A model generated the notes under the pieces. The model was given only the letters and a program-made list of their open reading frames with translations, was not told the DNA's origin and made no database searches. A stretch of DNA of 64,000 nucleotides, from assembly GCF_030936135.1 (NCBI RefSeq), contig NC_082597.1, forward strand, positions 72,040,495 through 72,104,494. The letters are read 5' to 3'. This DNA is from Gavia stellata (lineage: Eukaryota > Chordata > Aves > Gaviiformes > Gaviidae). How positions within the stretch are numbered: position 1 is the stretch's first letter; every line of letters starts with the position of its first letter. This document shows, piece by piece, positions 50,720 through 61,855 of the stretch. The translations under genes were made by a program, and so were the position numbers.

Positions 50720-53564
50720 TTGAAGGGGGAAGGGGATGAAACCAGGCTGCCTAGAGATGAGCCTAGGGGTGGCGTGCTGATGTTGGGGGCAAAATTGATA
50801 GCCCAGCTCAAGTGCATCTACTCCAATGCACGCAGCATGGGCAGCAAACACAAGGAGCTGGAAGCCATTGTGCAGCAAGACAGCTATGATGTAGTTGCCA
50901 TCACAGAAACATGGTGGGATGACTCGCATGACTGGAGTGCTGCAATAGATGGCTATAAGCTCTTCAGGAGGGACAGGCAAGGAAGGAGAGGCAGTGGGGT
51001 GGCTCTGTATGTTAGGGAGTGTTTTGATTATATAGAGCTCAACGATTGTGATGACAAGGTTGAGTGCTTATGGGTAAGGATGAGGGGGAAGGCTAACAAG
51101 GCCGATATCCTGCTAGGTGTCTGTTATAGACCACCCTACCAGGACGAAGAAGCCGACGAAGCGTTCTACAAGCAACTGGCAGAAGTCTCGGAATCGCAAG
51201 ACCTTGTTCTTGTGGGGGACTTCAACTTACCGGATGTCTGCTGGAAATATAACACAGCAGAGAGGAAACAGTCCCGGAAGTTCCTGGAGTGTGTGGAGGA
51301 TAACTTCCTGACACAGCTGGTAAGCGAGCCTACCAGGGGAGGCACCCTGCTTGACCTGCTGTTTACAAACAGAGAGGGACTGGTGGGAGAAGTGATGGTT
51401 GGAGGCTGTCTTGGGCTTAGCGACCATGAAATGATAGAATTCTCAGTTCTTGGCGAAGTAAGGAGGGGGGTCAGCAAAACCACTACTATGGACTTCCGGA
51501 GGGCAGACTTCGGCTTGTTCAGGACAATGGTTGAGAGGGTCCCTTGAGAGACAGTCCTGAAGGGCAAAGGGGTCCAGGAAGGCTGGACTTTATTCAAGAA
51601 GGCACAGGACCAGGCAGTCCCCATGTGCCATAAGAAGAGCCAGCGGGAAAGACGACTGGCCTGGCTGAATGGGGAGCTTTTGCTGGGACTCAGGAAAAAA
51701 AGGAGAGTTTATGACCTTTGGAAGAAGGGGCAGGCAACTGAAGAAGAGTACAAGGATCTCATTAGGTCATGCAGAGAGGGAATTAGAAAGGCAAAAGCCC
51801 AGCTAGAGCTCAATCTGGTCGTGGTTGTAAGGGATGACAAAAAATTTTACTATAAATACATTAACAACAAAAAGAGAGCCAAGAAGAATCTCCATCCTTT
51901 ACTGGATGTGGGAGGGAACATCATCACCAAGGATGAAGAAAAGGCTGAGGTACTTAATGCCTTCTTTGCCTCAGTCTTTAATAGCCAGACCAGGTATCCA
52001 CAGGGTATTCAGCTCCCTGAGCTGGAAGACAAGGATGGAGAGCAAAATAAACTCCCCATGATCCAGGAGGAAGCAGTTAACGACCTGCTATGCCACCTGG
52101 GACACTCACAAGTCTATGGGGCCTGATGGCATCCACCCAAGGGTACTGAGGGAGCTGGTAGAGGAGCTTGCCAAGCCGCTCTCCATCATTTATCAACAGT
52201 CCTGGTCAACGGGGGAGGTCCCGGATGACTGGAGGATTGCCAACGTGACACCCATCTACAAGAAGGGCTGGAAGGAGGATCCGGGGAACTACAGGCCTGT
52301 CAGCCTGACCTCAGTGCCAGGGAAGATTATGGAGAGGTTCATCTTGAGGGTGCTCACAGGGCACGTGCGGGATAACCAAGGGATCAGGCCCAGCCAGCAC
52401 GGGTTCATGAAAGGCAGGTCCTGCTTAACCAACCTGATCTCCTTTAATGACCAGGTGACCCACCTAGTGGTTGAGGGAAAGGATGTTGATGTTGTCTATT
52501 TGGTCTTTAGTAAAGCCTTTGACACTGTCTCCCACAGTATTCTCCTGGAGAAGCTGGTGAATCATGGCTTAGACAGGTGCACTCTTTGCTGAGTAAAAAA
52601 CTTGCTGGATGGTCGAGCCCAGAGAGTCGTGGTGAATGGGGTGAAATCCAGCTGGCGGCCGGTCACAAGCGGAGTCCCCCAGGGCTCAGTTTTGGGGCTG
52701 GTCTTCTTTAATATATTTATCAATGATCTACATGAGGGGATTGAGTGCTCCCTCAGCAAGTTTGCAGACGACACCAAGTTGGGTGGGAGTGTTGATCTGC
52801 TGGAGGGTAGGAAGGCTCTGCAGAGGGATCTGGACAGGCTGGATGGATGGGCCGAGGCCAATTGTACGAGGTACGACAAGGCCAAGTGCCGGGTCCTGCA
52901 CTTTGGCCACAACAACCCCATGCAATGCTACAGGCTTGGGGACGAGTGGCTGGAAAGCTGCCCTGCAGAAAAGGACCTGGCAGTGTTGATTGACAGCCGG
53001 CTGAATATGAGCCAGCAGTGTACCCAGGTGGCCAAGAAGGCCAACGGCATCCTGGCCTGTATCAGAAATAGTGTGGCCAGCAGGAGCAGGGAGGTGATCG
53101 TGCCCCTGTACTCGGCACTGGTGAGTCCGCACCTTGAATCCTGTATTTAGTGTTGGGCCCCTCACTACAAGAAGGACATTGAGGTGCTGGAGCGTGTCCA
53201 GAGAAGGGCAATGAAGCTGGTGAGGGGTCTGGAGCACAAGTCTTATAAGGAGCGGCTGAGGGAACTGGGGTTGTTCAGTCTGGAGAAGAGGAGACTCAGG
53301 GGAGACCTTATCGCTCTCTACAATTACATGAAAGGGGGTTGCAGAGAGGTGGCTGTTGGTCTTTTCCCCCAAGTGACTAGCAACAGGACAAGAGGGAATG
53401 GCCTTAAGTTGCACCAGGGGAGGTTCGGGCTGGATATTAGGAAAAATTTCTTCACTGAGAGAGTGGTGAAGCACTGGAACAGGCTGCCCAGGGAGGTGGT
53501 GGAGTCACCATCACTGGAGGTGTTTATGGAACGTGTGGACGAGGCATTGTGGGACATGGTTTAA
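50720..53564 (+). pseudogene. CR1 ORF2 (endonuclease and reverse transcriptase), inactivated
   Basis: About 950 codons. The N-terminal AP-type endonuclease keeps its signature residues: N of YSNARS, E of ITETWW, D/N of GDFN and the late SDHE. The reverse transcriptase follows ([44 protein letters not shown]) with the CR1-specific C-terminal region. Three in-frame stops, TGA at 51545-51547, TGA at 52590-52592 and TAG at 53148-53150, replace probable tryptophan, tryptophan and glutamine codons. One base appears inserted near 52104, shifting the frame before GPDGIH. The enzyme nicks target DNA and copies the element RNA; this copy would yield only fragments. Its stop is at 53562-53564. Confidence 0.9.
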
Positions 53565-53779
53565 TGGGCATGATGGTGTTTGTTGGTTGATGGTTGGACT
53601 TGATGATCTTACAGGTCTTTTCCAACCTTAGTGATTCTGTGATTCACATTTGTCATTAGGATTCACTCAGAAATGCTGCCAGCAAAGGTGCAGAGAGGCA
53701 GAGGGCTCCTGCATTACTTCTGTCTCCTGCAGGAGGATCTGGATTCCAGCTTTTTCTGTCAAGCTCCTTTTTGCCGTCC

Positions 53780-54696
53780 TTTAGTAATTATTTGATCACG
53801 TTCTTCTTCAAGCCATGAACTTGAGGATCCATACCCACGTTCTCATGGCCGACGATCCTTTCCCAGTCTTGGCCCTCTTCTTGCCTAATTCTTCTCTGTT
53901 CCTCCTTCCTCAGTTCCCAAATGCGATTTTGCTCTTTTAATATCTTCAGGCCCCTTCAATGCCATGTCCCAGCCTCACCTTTTCTTACCTGTGGCCTAGT
54001 TTTCTTAGGTTTTCATTTGTCCACTATCTCTCTTTTTCCATGCACTTTCCAGGGTACCGTACCTGCTCTGTAATGACAGAACTGCAGCAGCAGAACTGGA
54101 AGCAGCAAGCTTCCATCCCTCCCTCCTGTGGCAGTCTCCATCCACTCCTCCTGTAGGGTAGTCTTAAGTTTTCCTTCCTTTGCAATACAGGGCTTGGGTG
54201 GTCCTTAGCTCTGTAGAGTCCCTGTCAATCTCTTGTTCCTCCTTCTGGCTGCTCATGTCCTCCTGCAGCTCCTTCACCAGCAGCTTGGCACTGCAGCCAG
54301 AGCACAGCTCCCACCAGCAAAGCCACTGCCACCCCAGAGAGAGGCACCAGACAAGCTCTGCAGCCAGAGACCTGGGTTACAGCATCCTTCCTCTGGAGCT
54401 CTGTGTGGGTCAAAGTCTCTGCTGTCCATAGGGGCAGCTTCTCCATGCCATGATGAAGATTGTGTCATGTGGCATGTCACTACCATCACTGCATAGCCTT
54501 CAGTGTGTGTTCTGGGCTCCCTTTGCACTCCTGCTGCAACAGCTGCTGTAGCTTTACCTGCCTGCTGTGCTCTGCAAGCTGTGCTCCTGCTCCTGGCTGC
54601 AGAGCTCACCCACAAACACAGCAATGTCTCTCTGAGCTTGTTCCAGCTTGAATTCCTCCATCTGGAATGCAGGGGTACACAACATCCCAAATGCAA
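53780..54696 (-). pseudogene. Unidentified coding-like relic (coiled-coil type)
   Basis: Several minus-strand segments in different frames read like pieces of one coiled-coil protein. In order they are MEEFKLEQAQRDIAVFVGEL (from about 54660), QVKLQQLLQQECKGSPEH, TELQRKDAVTQ, KLLVKELQEDMSSQKEEQEI (about 54300-54240) and KILKEQNRIWELRKEEQRRI (from 53946). Stops and frameshifts separate them, so it is not an intact gene. A processed pseudogene or captured exon fragment is the likely origin. Part of the coiled-coil look, mainly in the last segment, may come from strand purine skew. I cannot name the parent gene. It starts about 140 bases after the CR1 tail. Confidence 0.4.
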
Positions 54697-55617
54697 ACTT
54701 CCTAGAGCCTTGTCAATACATCAGGATAGACAGTTTTACAAAAGATATGTGTGATGAGGAGTTTTTTGTTGTTGTGTTTGTGGGGTTTTTTATGACTACA
54801 TAATTTTGGGAGGCCATTAAGAAGTTCTTATTACTGTCTGCTGAGGTAAATTGTAAGGTAGGTGTCTAACCAAGGTGGAAAAAAAAGAACCAGTGGAGGT
54901 GCTATGTTTTCAGTGACTTTGAAGAAGCTTTTTCACTTTAGACTCAGGTGGTGGTGGACTAGTAATTTGTGTTGCTGAATTTAATTTTGCTTTCTTATTT
55001 CAACCCTCGGGGTTATCCATTGTTTTTCCTACTAGACATTTCAATTTTTCCCTCTATTGATGATGCCCCCTTATTAACTTTAAATTTTATAAGCACTCTC
55101 CTAATGCTTGTGCTATTACAGTTGATGAAAATACTACATACAATGAGACCCAAGACTGATGGTATCTATAAAATGTTTGTAAATTCCGAACTTTCAGTTC
55201 TGCCATTGTGATCTCCCCGCTAGCCAGCTCCCAACAGATCTTTCATCTTTTATACTTACCCCATCTTTTAAACGGTAACTAAAATTTCCCAGCCTGCATC
55301 TTTTCATGCATATTGCACTTCCTTGTCTAGAAAAAAAAATCTTAAATTTGGTTTATTATTTATTACTAATTATTATTTTTAGAAATTTCCATACTTGTAT
55401 ATAAATTATTAAAATTATAAAACACACCTCTCGCCTTATCTCAGTTTCCTCTTCTGTGACATGTCATTAGTTGCTTCTCTTTCTGAAGGGGCTTGAAAGT
55501 TGGTGTCTCAGCTGAGCCTTGTAGATGTCTCTATGTACAATAGTAGAATGGGCTTGCAGATATAACAGTATTAAGCTCCTTCCTAGAGGTAATGTTCTGA
55601 CTGAAGGGTACTACGGC

Positions 55618-55710
55618 AAACAGACAAAACAAAAAAACAAAAAAAACCCAAAACAAAACAAAAAACAACAACAACCAAAAAAAAAAACCAAACCAAAAAA
55701 AAAACCAAAA
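55618..55710. repeat. A/C-rich low-complexity tract
   Basis: Runs of A punctuated by C and CC over about 90 bases (aaacaaaaaaac, caacaacaacc, aaaccaaaccaaa). The lysine-rich and phenylalanine-rich open frames over it are composition artefacts. Confidence 0.9.
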
Positions 55711-56298
55711 GGATGCTTTGACCCAAAATAGTGGCTCAGACCTGTGCTCTCTAAGTTTAGAGAAAGCATCTAGGGATTTTTCATGTTCAACAGAATACAC
55801 TGGCTTCCTGTCACCTGTCTTAGGGACTTACCTGACAAATTTATGGAGTTTGAAGGGATCCTGAGCTTCCTTCCAGGGCAGAAAGAGAGAAAATAAGGAT
55901 TAAAACTCACTGCAGCATAAGCATAATATTGTCCCTTCTCCCTTTTGTAAACTAAGCATACATCTGCATTTAGAGTTATCTGTGCTCTGACACTAGGTGA
56001 ATTTTGAAAGCTTTGTCTGGAATTCCTTATGTTCTGCATGGAGGGAGAAAAAATGATTGTTAAACCCAGACTACCTGATGCTTTGTGACTTTGTGTTTTT
56101 TGTCTGAAAGCATTTAAAGTGCAGTCAAAATGGGGTTATTTGTGCTTATTTGGAGTTCCACCAAGTCAGGGGAGGGATGATAAGGTATGAAAGATAGTTC
56201 TCATGGAACCACATGCAAGGTTAGCCTTATGCTTCTTCTGCTTCTGTTATCTAAATAACTGAGCTCTGTTTCTTCTGGTGTCATTTTGGTACTTTTAG

Positions 56299-56381
56299 GC
56301 TGCAGATTGGTCTATCCAGCTTGTTGAAGCAAATCAAGGAAGTAATGAAAACACAGTCGCTTTTTGCAATGCAGTGGAGAA
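56299..56381 (+). CDS. PIK3C2G: PIK3C2G, second coding exon
   Basis: 83 bases encoding residues 221-247 and the first two bases of codon 248 (AADWSIQLVEANQG through AFCNAVE). The acceptor is acttttag and the donor is GAGAA/gtaagt, a consensus site, leaving phase 2. The SIQLVE and FCN-x-V-x-KIR segments are the conserved lead-in to the PI3K Ras-binding domain of PIK3C2G and are what identify the gene. The exon is too short to stand out as an open frame; it was found by splice sites and by its frame-consistent join to both neighbours. Confidence 0.85.
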
Positions 56382-58110
56382 GTAAGTAATGAAAAAACTT
56401 TATTCGGCCAGCTATGACATTTCACTTATTTATATTGGATTGGTTATCCCTGCATTCCTGAACAGTCCCATAATTCCAGTATCTACTTAAATATGGAAAC
56501 ACTCCTAATTTTGATTTAAAGATTAGAATCCACAAAGGAATTTTAATTTCAAAAATATTTTCTCCCTTAGCTGTCCCCTTTATCTGTGATAAGCACATTT
56601 AACTCTTCAGTGTTGATGGTTTAGTGTGTGAAAATTAAGATCCATTTTCTGCCACTGCCTTGGACAATATTAGTGCTTGTGTAGCTTGGAGCAGGGAAAA
56701 AAAATTGGAGGAACTGACTGACTGAGAACAGAATTACTACATACTGTCAAGATGAAAAGTGAGACTTAGCAAGTGGCAAAAACTCCTTTAATTACTGTTT
56801 ACTGTTACCGTTAATAATGTGGCTTAATGGGATAGAACTTTCTTTACTTTCTTAATCTTCTTCGGAAAAAGAAATTGTATTGAAATCCAAGAGCACTAAG
56901 AAATGCAAGTTTTTAGACCATCTGTTCAGATTCATTTTCCTTTGTAGATATTCACTGATCACACTACCAAGTTGTTAGTACAAATGCATGCTTTTTCCCC
57001 CAGAAAAGTAGTTGGAAAATGGAATGCTGCTTTTTTTTTAATTAGACTTTAATGAATTGACTGTATTCAAGGTCAGCCAAGCCTGCTTCTCTTAAAAGGA
57101 AAAAAAAAAAAAATATCTAGTTTGATGTTGCCCTGAAATTAACAGTGAATATATTATATTCATATGGGGTGGATGGTCAACTTCAAAACATACTTGTTCA
57201 CATGCTTCTCAGTTATCTTTTTTCCACAGTTCATCAGATGCATGAAGGCACATTCCACATGACAGGCTTTTCTCTCAGATATTCAGATTTTTTTTTAATG
57301 TCCAAACATTCTACATTTAACTTTGCACTCTAATTATAGGAAAGGCTTTCTATTGACTTTTTGTGAATAAATGAGTTTATTTAAAAAATAAAAAGATTAA
57401 TAGAATTAAGCCATTCCTGTTTTGCAGTAACTTGTTTAGTTTGCATCACTAGCAAATACTCTTAAAAAGAAAATAAGAACAACCTTTGCTTTTCTTCTAT
57501 CAAATAAATGAGAAAGCATTCTTGGGACAAAATGTCACAGGAAACAAAAGACAAAAAAAGTCATAAATTTGCAAATAACTAACATGTTCAGTCTTACCAA
57601 ATGAACATCCTTCCACTCCCCAAAGAATCTCAATAACTGGCAGTTTTATACATCAGAGGCAAGGTGTATAATTCAAACTCTGTGTCATGCAGACTTGCAC
57701 CTCCAGCATGTAGTTCAAATAGAAACCCATCATGTTTTTCTCTAGGTAATATTTGTACAAGTAGCAATTTATAATTGAAACATTTCATTGTATGCAACTG
57801 TAAAGCAGTTTTCAAAATCCCTTTATCAGGTTACTTCTACAATTATGGACATTGCTATAGTCAATGTTCATCCATGGGTGGCTTCAGAGTACATGACATC
57901 CTAAGGCGAGTTTGATACCAGAAGATGCCAAGCTGATAGTCAAAGGGTTCAATGCTGCAAAATGCAGAGTTCCTCCACCTCCTACTGACAAGGATGTGCT
58001 CTGCACCACAGAGAAATACATGGCTTTATGAAATGCTATGAAGTAGCAAATCCCTATAAATGTTAGTACTTTCTGCATATGCTGAGTTGGTGCAGCACAG
58101 AAAGCAAGTA

Positions 58111-58146
58111 GCAAAACAAACAGTGTCAGCAAAACAAACAGTGTCA
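58111..58146. repeat. Two tandem copies of an 18-bp unit
   Basis: The unit gcaaaacaaacagtgtca occurs at 58111-58128 and again, without change, at 58129-58146, immediately before the CR1. The second copy runs into the inverted repeat at the CR1 5' junction. Confidence 0.95.
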
Positions 58147-58163
58147 AAGCCTTTGACACTGTT
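58137..58163. repeat. Inverted repeat across the CR1 5' junction
   Basis: Perfect 13-base arms (58137-58149 and 58151-58163) around a single C at 58150. The right arm (ctttgacactgtt) is CR1 sequence encoding FDTV; the left arm is its exact reverse complement. Confidence 0.95.
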
Positions 58164-59198
58164 CCCCACAGTATTCTCCTAGAGAAGCTGGCGGCCCGTG
58201 GTTTAGACAGGTACACTCTTCGCTGGGTAAAAAACTGGCTGGATGACCGAGCCCAGAGAGTTGTAGTGAATGGGGTGAAATCCAGCTGGCGGCCGGTCAC
58301 AAGCGGAGTCCCCCAGGGCTCAGTTTTGGGACCGGTCTTGTTTAATGTCTTTATTGATGATCTGGATGAGGGGATAGAGTGCACCCTCAGCAAGTTTGCA
58401 GACGACACCAAGTTGGGAGGGAGTGTTGATCTGCTGGAGGGTAGGAAGGCTCTGCAGAGGGATCTGGACAGGCTGGATCGATGGGCTGAGGCCAACTGGA
58501 TGAAGTTCAGTAAGGCCAAGTGCCAGGTTCTACACTTCGGTCACAACAACCCCAGGCAACGCTACAGGCTTGGGGATGAGTGGCTGGAAAGCTCCCCCGC
58601 AGAAAAGGACCTGGGGGTGTTGATCAACACCCGGCTGAACATGAGCCAGCAGTGTGCCCAGGTGGCCAAGAAGGCCAACGGCATCCTGGCTTGTATCAGA
58701 AATGGTGTGGCCAGCAGGAGTAGGGAGGTGATCGTGCCCCTGTACTCGGCTCTGGTGAGGCCGCACCTCGAATACTGTGTTCGGTTTTGGGCCCCTCACT
58801 ACAAGAAAGACATTGAGGTGCTGGAGCGTGTCCAGAGAAGGGCGATGAAGCTGGTGAGGGGTCTGGAGCACAAGTCTTATGAGGAGCGGCTGAGGGAACT
58901 GGGGTTGTTTAGCCTGGAGAAGAGGAGGCTGAGGGGAGACCTTATCGCTCTCTACAACTACCTGAAAGGGGGTTGCAGAGAGGTGGGTGCTGGTCTCTTC
59001 TCCCAAGTGACTAGTGACAGGACTAGAGGAAATGGCCTCAAGTTGCGCCAGGGGAGGTTCAGGCTGGATATTAGGAAAAAGTTCTTTACTGAGAGAGTAG
59101 TGAAACATTGGAATAGGCTGCCCAGGGAGGTGGTAGCGTCACCCTCCCTGGAGGTATTCAAGGAGTGTGTGGATGTGGCATTGTGGGATGTAGCTTGA
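58151..59198 (+). pseudogene. CR1 ORF2 C-terminal half, frame intact but truncated
   Basis: About 349 codons without a stop, ending at the natural TGA (59196-59198). It carries the second half of the reverse transcriptase ([23 protein letters not shown] with both catalytic aspartates) and the CR1 C-terminal domain ([43 protein letters not shown]). It lacks the endonuclease, the start of the polymerase domain and any promoter of its own, so it is not a functional gene. The absence of disabling changes, in contrast to the full-length copy in intron 1, points to a more recent insertion. Confidence 0.9.
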
Positions 59199-59282
59199 TG
59201 GGCATGGTGTTGGGTGGGTTGGTTTTTGGTTTGTTGTGGTTTGCTGTTGTTGTGTGGTGTGGTGGTGGTGATTCTGTGATTT
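58151..59282 (+). mobile_element. 5'-truncated CR1 with open ORF2 remnant
   Basis: It begins inside the reverse transcriptase at the A-F-D-T-V-P-H segment and runs to a terminal 'gattctgtgatt'. Sequence in the shared region is very close to the copy at 62108-62698, so both belong to one fairly young subfamily. The 3' untranslated part is unusual: after a G/T-rich stretch (about 59205-59268) it passes straight to the octamer and lacks the 'ttggactcgatgatctta ... ttccaacc' stem present in the copies ending at 53645 and 62698. Confidence 0.92.
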
Positions 59283-61022
59283 TCTTCATGTAATACTTGT
59301 GTAGTACTTCAGTTATGCCTTGGAAGACCTAACCTTTCAAAATTTTGTAATGGGCATGGTTTGCCCACCTGCTCAGACCAGAAGCACTTTAGTAGCTTGA
59401 AAACAATAGATGGCCATAAATGAGCAACACTTTCTGGGACTGAATGCATTTTTATATGAAAAGCATAAAAAAAAAAAACATTTCTGTCACCACATTATCA
59501 TAAAATATAGATAGTGTGGAGGTAGGGAAGGAGATGAAGTTCGCTTCGTTTTGAAATTACTGTCAGTAAGTTGGGGAAGTGATTCATGCCCCATGTGTGT
59601 ACATAGCCCATTAACTGGATGCTGGAGAAAGGGTAGTGAAGTTTCTAGTCTTATTCAGTCCTTGGCCTTCTTACAGAAGCAGGTTACAAGAGTGAATTTG
59701 GTGACAGGGGAAAGCTTTACGTATACCTTGCTCGCAAAGAAAATAGACTGACATCAACTACATGGGACACCAAAGCAGCCTCTCTAGTATAATGATTTTT
59801 TTACTATGAGTATAAATCTATCTCGTACTAGAGGTATTGTCAAGCCTCATTTTCTCCTACCCCACTGAAACACCATGCCCCCTGGCTTTTCATTAAAAGA
59901 AATGGGATTCTTCATTGCATTATTAATTTTGGAAGCCTAGGCTTTTTTTTCCTTCTCATGCTATAGAAATACATGACATAAAAGAGTAGTTCATACTGTT
60001 GTTTAAGAGACTTGGGCGGCAGCCCTGAGGCAGGAGGTAACATAGCAATGAAGAACTTTATGTGAGAGAACTATGGCTCAAAATACACTGTAATCAGAGA
60101 TGGTATAAAATGCTGCCAACTCAGAAGCTGCAAAATGCTTCTTGAATTAACAAACAAAAAAACGAATGTAGTATGCTTAGTACAGGATGTTTGAGTTTAG
60201 CTACTAAAATATTCAGGCCAATTAGTGAAATGTAAAGCTTCAGCTGGTACAATATGTACCCTAACCTGCAGCTGCAAAGTGTATTTGCTTAAAAAGCAAG
60301 TTTAATTTCAGCTGACAGACATAATACCTGTGACCAGTGTTCATTAGGAAATGGTACCTCAGGAGGAATTACTTTCTGCAAGTCTTTGGTAATTGGAAGG
60401 AGGAAGGGCAATATATTTTATAGGTAATGGTATATCAGAGGGACTCAATGACTTTAACAGTTATTGCTCTCTACAGACATTTACATAAATACCCAAGTTT
60501 TTAGTAATGAGGATTTCAGATTGGATTCTAGAGCACTGTGAAAATAGGGACTTCTTAAAACTTTACATAGAAAGCATGTTCCTGTATTCATTTTGACCAG
60601 CTGTCCTAGTCGCAGCTGTCTGTGCATGTGCTCTTGGTTAGTTTTATGTTAAGACTCTGTTATTTAAGTACATATTTAAGCACCCTCATTTCTATTGTGC
60701 TCAGTGTACACTGAAGTCTGTGTTTAAAATCCTTTTGGCTTCACTGAGGTCAAGCTCAGCAGTGATTCTGTGAAGTTCATGAGGATTTTACTGATGGTTT
60801 TCCTATTAAGTAAAAGATGTAGTTACATGTATGCTATCTGATATGTAGTTAATCTCACTAATGCATGAAAACAAAGTTTGAGTTGCTAACATTTTCCCCT
60901 CTGTTTGCACAAAATTTTATTCCTAACAACTCTCTAGGTACTATTATTATAGATATTGTGTAGAATAAGAGAGCTGAAATGCATACCTATTTAGACATAA
61001 TTTCATCACATGTTCTTTTCAG

Positions 61023-61180
61023 AATAAGAAATGCCTATCCTGCTTTTGACTTGAAGACAAACACCGGGAAAATCTGGAGTGTCTCAACTAGATTCCCAGA
61101 CCATATCCTTGGTGAATCGAAGTTCAGAATCAGTGTTTGGACAGATTCTTCACCATATCCTCTTCTTCTTACGCAACATG
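61023..61180 (+). CDS. PIK3C2G: PIK3C2G, third coding exon (start of Ras-binding domain)
   Basis: 158 bases. The acceptor is ttcttttcag; the first base completes the lysine codon split by intron 2, and the frame continues IRNAYPAFDLKTNTGKIW and on to PYPLLLTQHG. The donor is CATG/gtaagt, leaving phase 1. The KIR-x-x-Y, N-x-G-K-I-W and R-I/N-x-V/I-x-x-D-x-S-x-x-P-L pattern is the opening strand region of the PI3K Ras-binding domain of class II enzymes. The reading frame is intact. The rest of the domain, then the PI3K C2, helical, kinase, PX and C2 domains, must be encoded beyond the window. Confidence 0.88.
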
Positions 61181-61625
61181 GTAAGTAATTGCGGTGTCCA
61201 TATCCTTCCACAATTCAGTTCCATGAAGATGATAACAAATGCATTTGTTATCTGTAAAGATACTTGGAGAGCAAGCCTTACATGGGTCTTGAGTGTATAC
61301 TTTGTCAAACGTGTTCACCATATTTGCTGTAAAATTAAAATCACATTAAATATTGAGCTTTTACTAATGTGTAGATCTCTGCTTTCTTTAGTCACAAATG
61401 GGACCAATTCTGGCAGTCTCAAAATGGGCCAACATTCAGACTTCTATTCAGAAGGAATTTAAGCTTGTGCCTAATTTAAAGTGTAAGGGTAATCTCCATA
61501 TAGTTGTGGAACTTTTCACAGCCTTGACTCTGTTTCTGAATCCAAGACTTGAGAGTCTGCAGTTGCTAAGACTTCTCTGCACCCAAGGTTATGTACAGGT
61601 CAGGGAAAGAATATGTCGGTCATAA

Positions 61626-61855
61626 GTGAAACTGGAGAAATTCCAACTGGGTATAAGGAAAAGGAAAATAATTAAGAATTGGAACAGTTTGCCCATGGAG
61701 GTTGTGAAGTCTCCATCGTTGGAGATTTTTAAGATCTTACACAACAAAACCCTGAACAAGTTGGTCTGAATTCGGTGTTGACCATCTTTTGGGGAGGAGG
61801 CTGGACTTAGATGGACCTACTGAGATCCTTCCCAGCCTGAATTATTCTGTCACTA
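61626..61855 (+). mobile_element. Ancient CR1 3' fragment
   Basis: Worn translation blocks follow CR1 ORF2 to its end: QLGIRKRKIIKNWNSLPMEV, then VKSPSLEIFK. They correspond to LDIRK...[21 protein letters not shown] in the younger copies. The 3' untranslated part keeps 'gaggaggctggacttagatg', 'gagatccttcccagcctg' and a terminal 'attattctgtca' octamer relic. It is much more diverged than the other intronic copies and belongs to an older subfamily. Confidence 0.85.

Larger units (their letters stand above)
49470..53645 (+). mobile_element. Nearly full-length CR1 LINE
   Basis: A 4.2-kb CR1 retrotransposon in the same orientation as the host gene. It has a GC-rich 5' region with a short repeat (cagttcgcg twice, about 49507-49527), ORF1, ORF2 and the CR1 3' tail ('ggttggacttgatgatctta', 'ttccaacc' and the terminal octamer attctgtg). 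The 5' boundary is placed where GC-rich sequence replaces AT-rich flank and is approximate. Most genomic CR1 copies are cut short at the 5' end, so a copy with both ORFs is unusual. It carries at least five nonsense changes and one frameshift, so it cannot move by itself. Confidence 0.9.
46791..56298 (+). other. PIK3C2G intron 1
   Basis: A 9.5-kb phase 0 intron between HDRQ and AADWSIQ. It begins gtattt, a slightly weak donor, and ends acttttag. It contains a purine-rich block, a nearly full-length CR1, an unidentified minus-strand coding-like relic and an A/C-rich tract, all listed separately. The remainder (46925-47700, 48640-49470, 54760-55610, 55720-56298) shows nothing I can assign. Confidence 0.75.
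56382..61022 (+). other. PIK3C2G intron 2
   Basis: A 4.6-kb phase 2 intron (gtaagt ... ttcttttcag). It holds the truncated CR1 at 58151-59282 and the 18-bp duplication next to it. A-rich runs occur at about 57101-57114 and 59468-59479. Bases 56382-58100 and 59290-61022 show no other feature I can assign. Confidence 0.75.

Noticed and set aside
52728..53474. 248-codon minus-strand frame inside the CR1
   Set aside because: Shadow of CR1 ORF2; the same shadow recurs over the copies at 58.5 and 62.1 kb.
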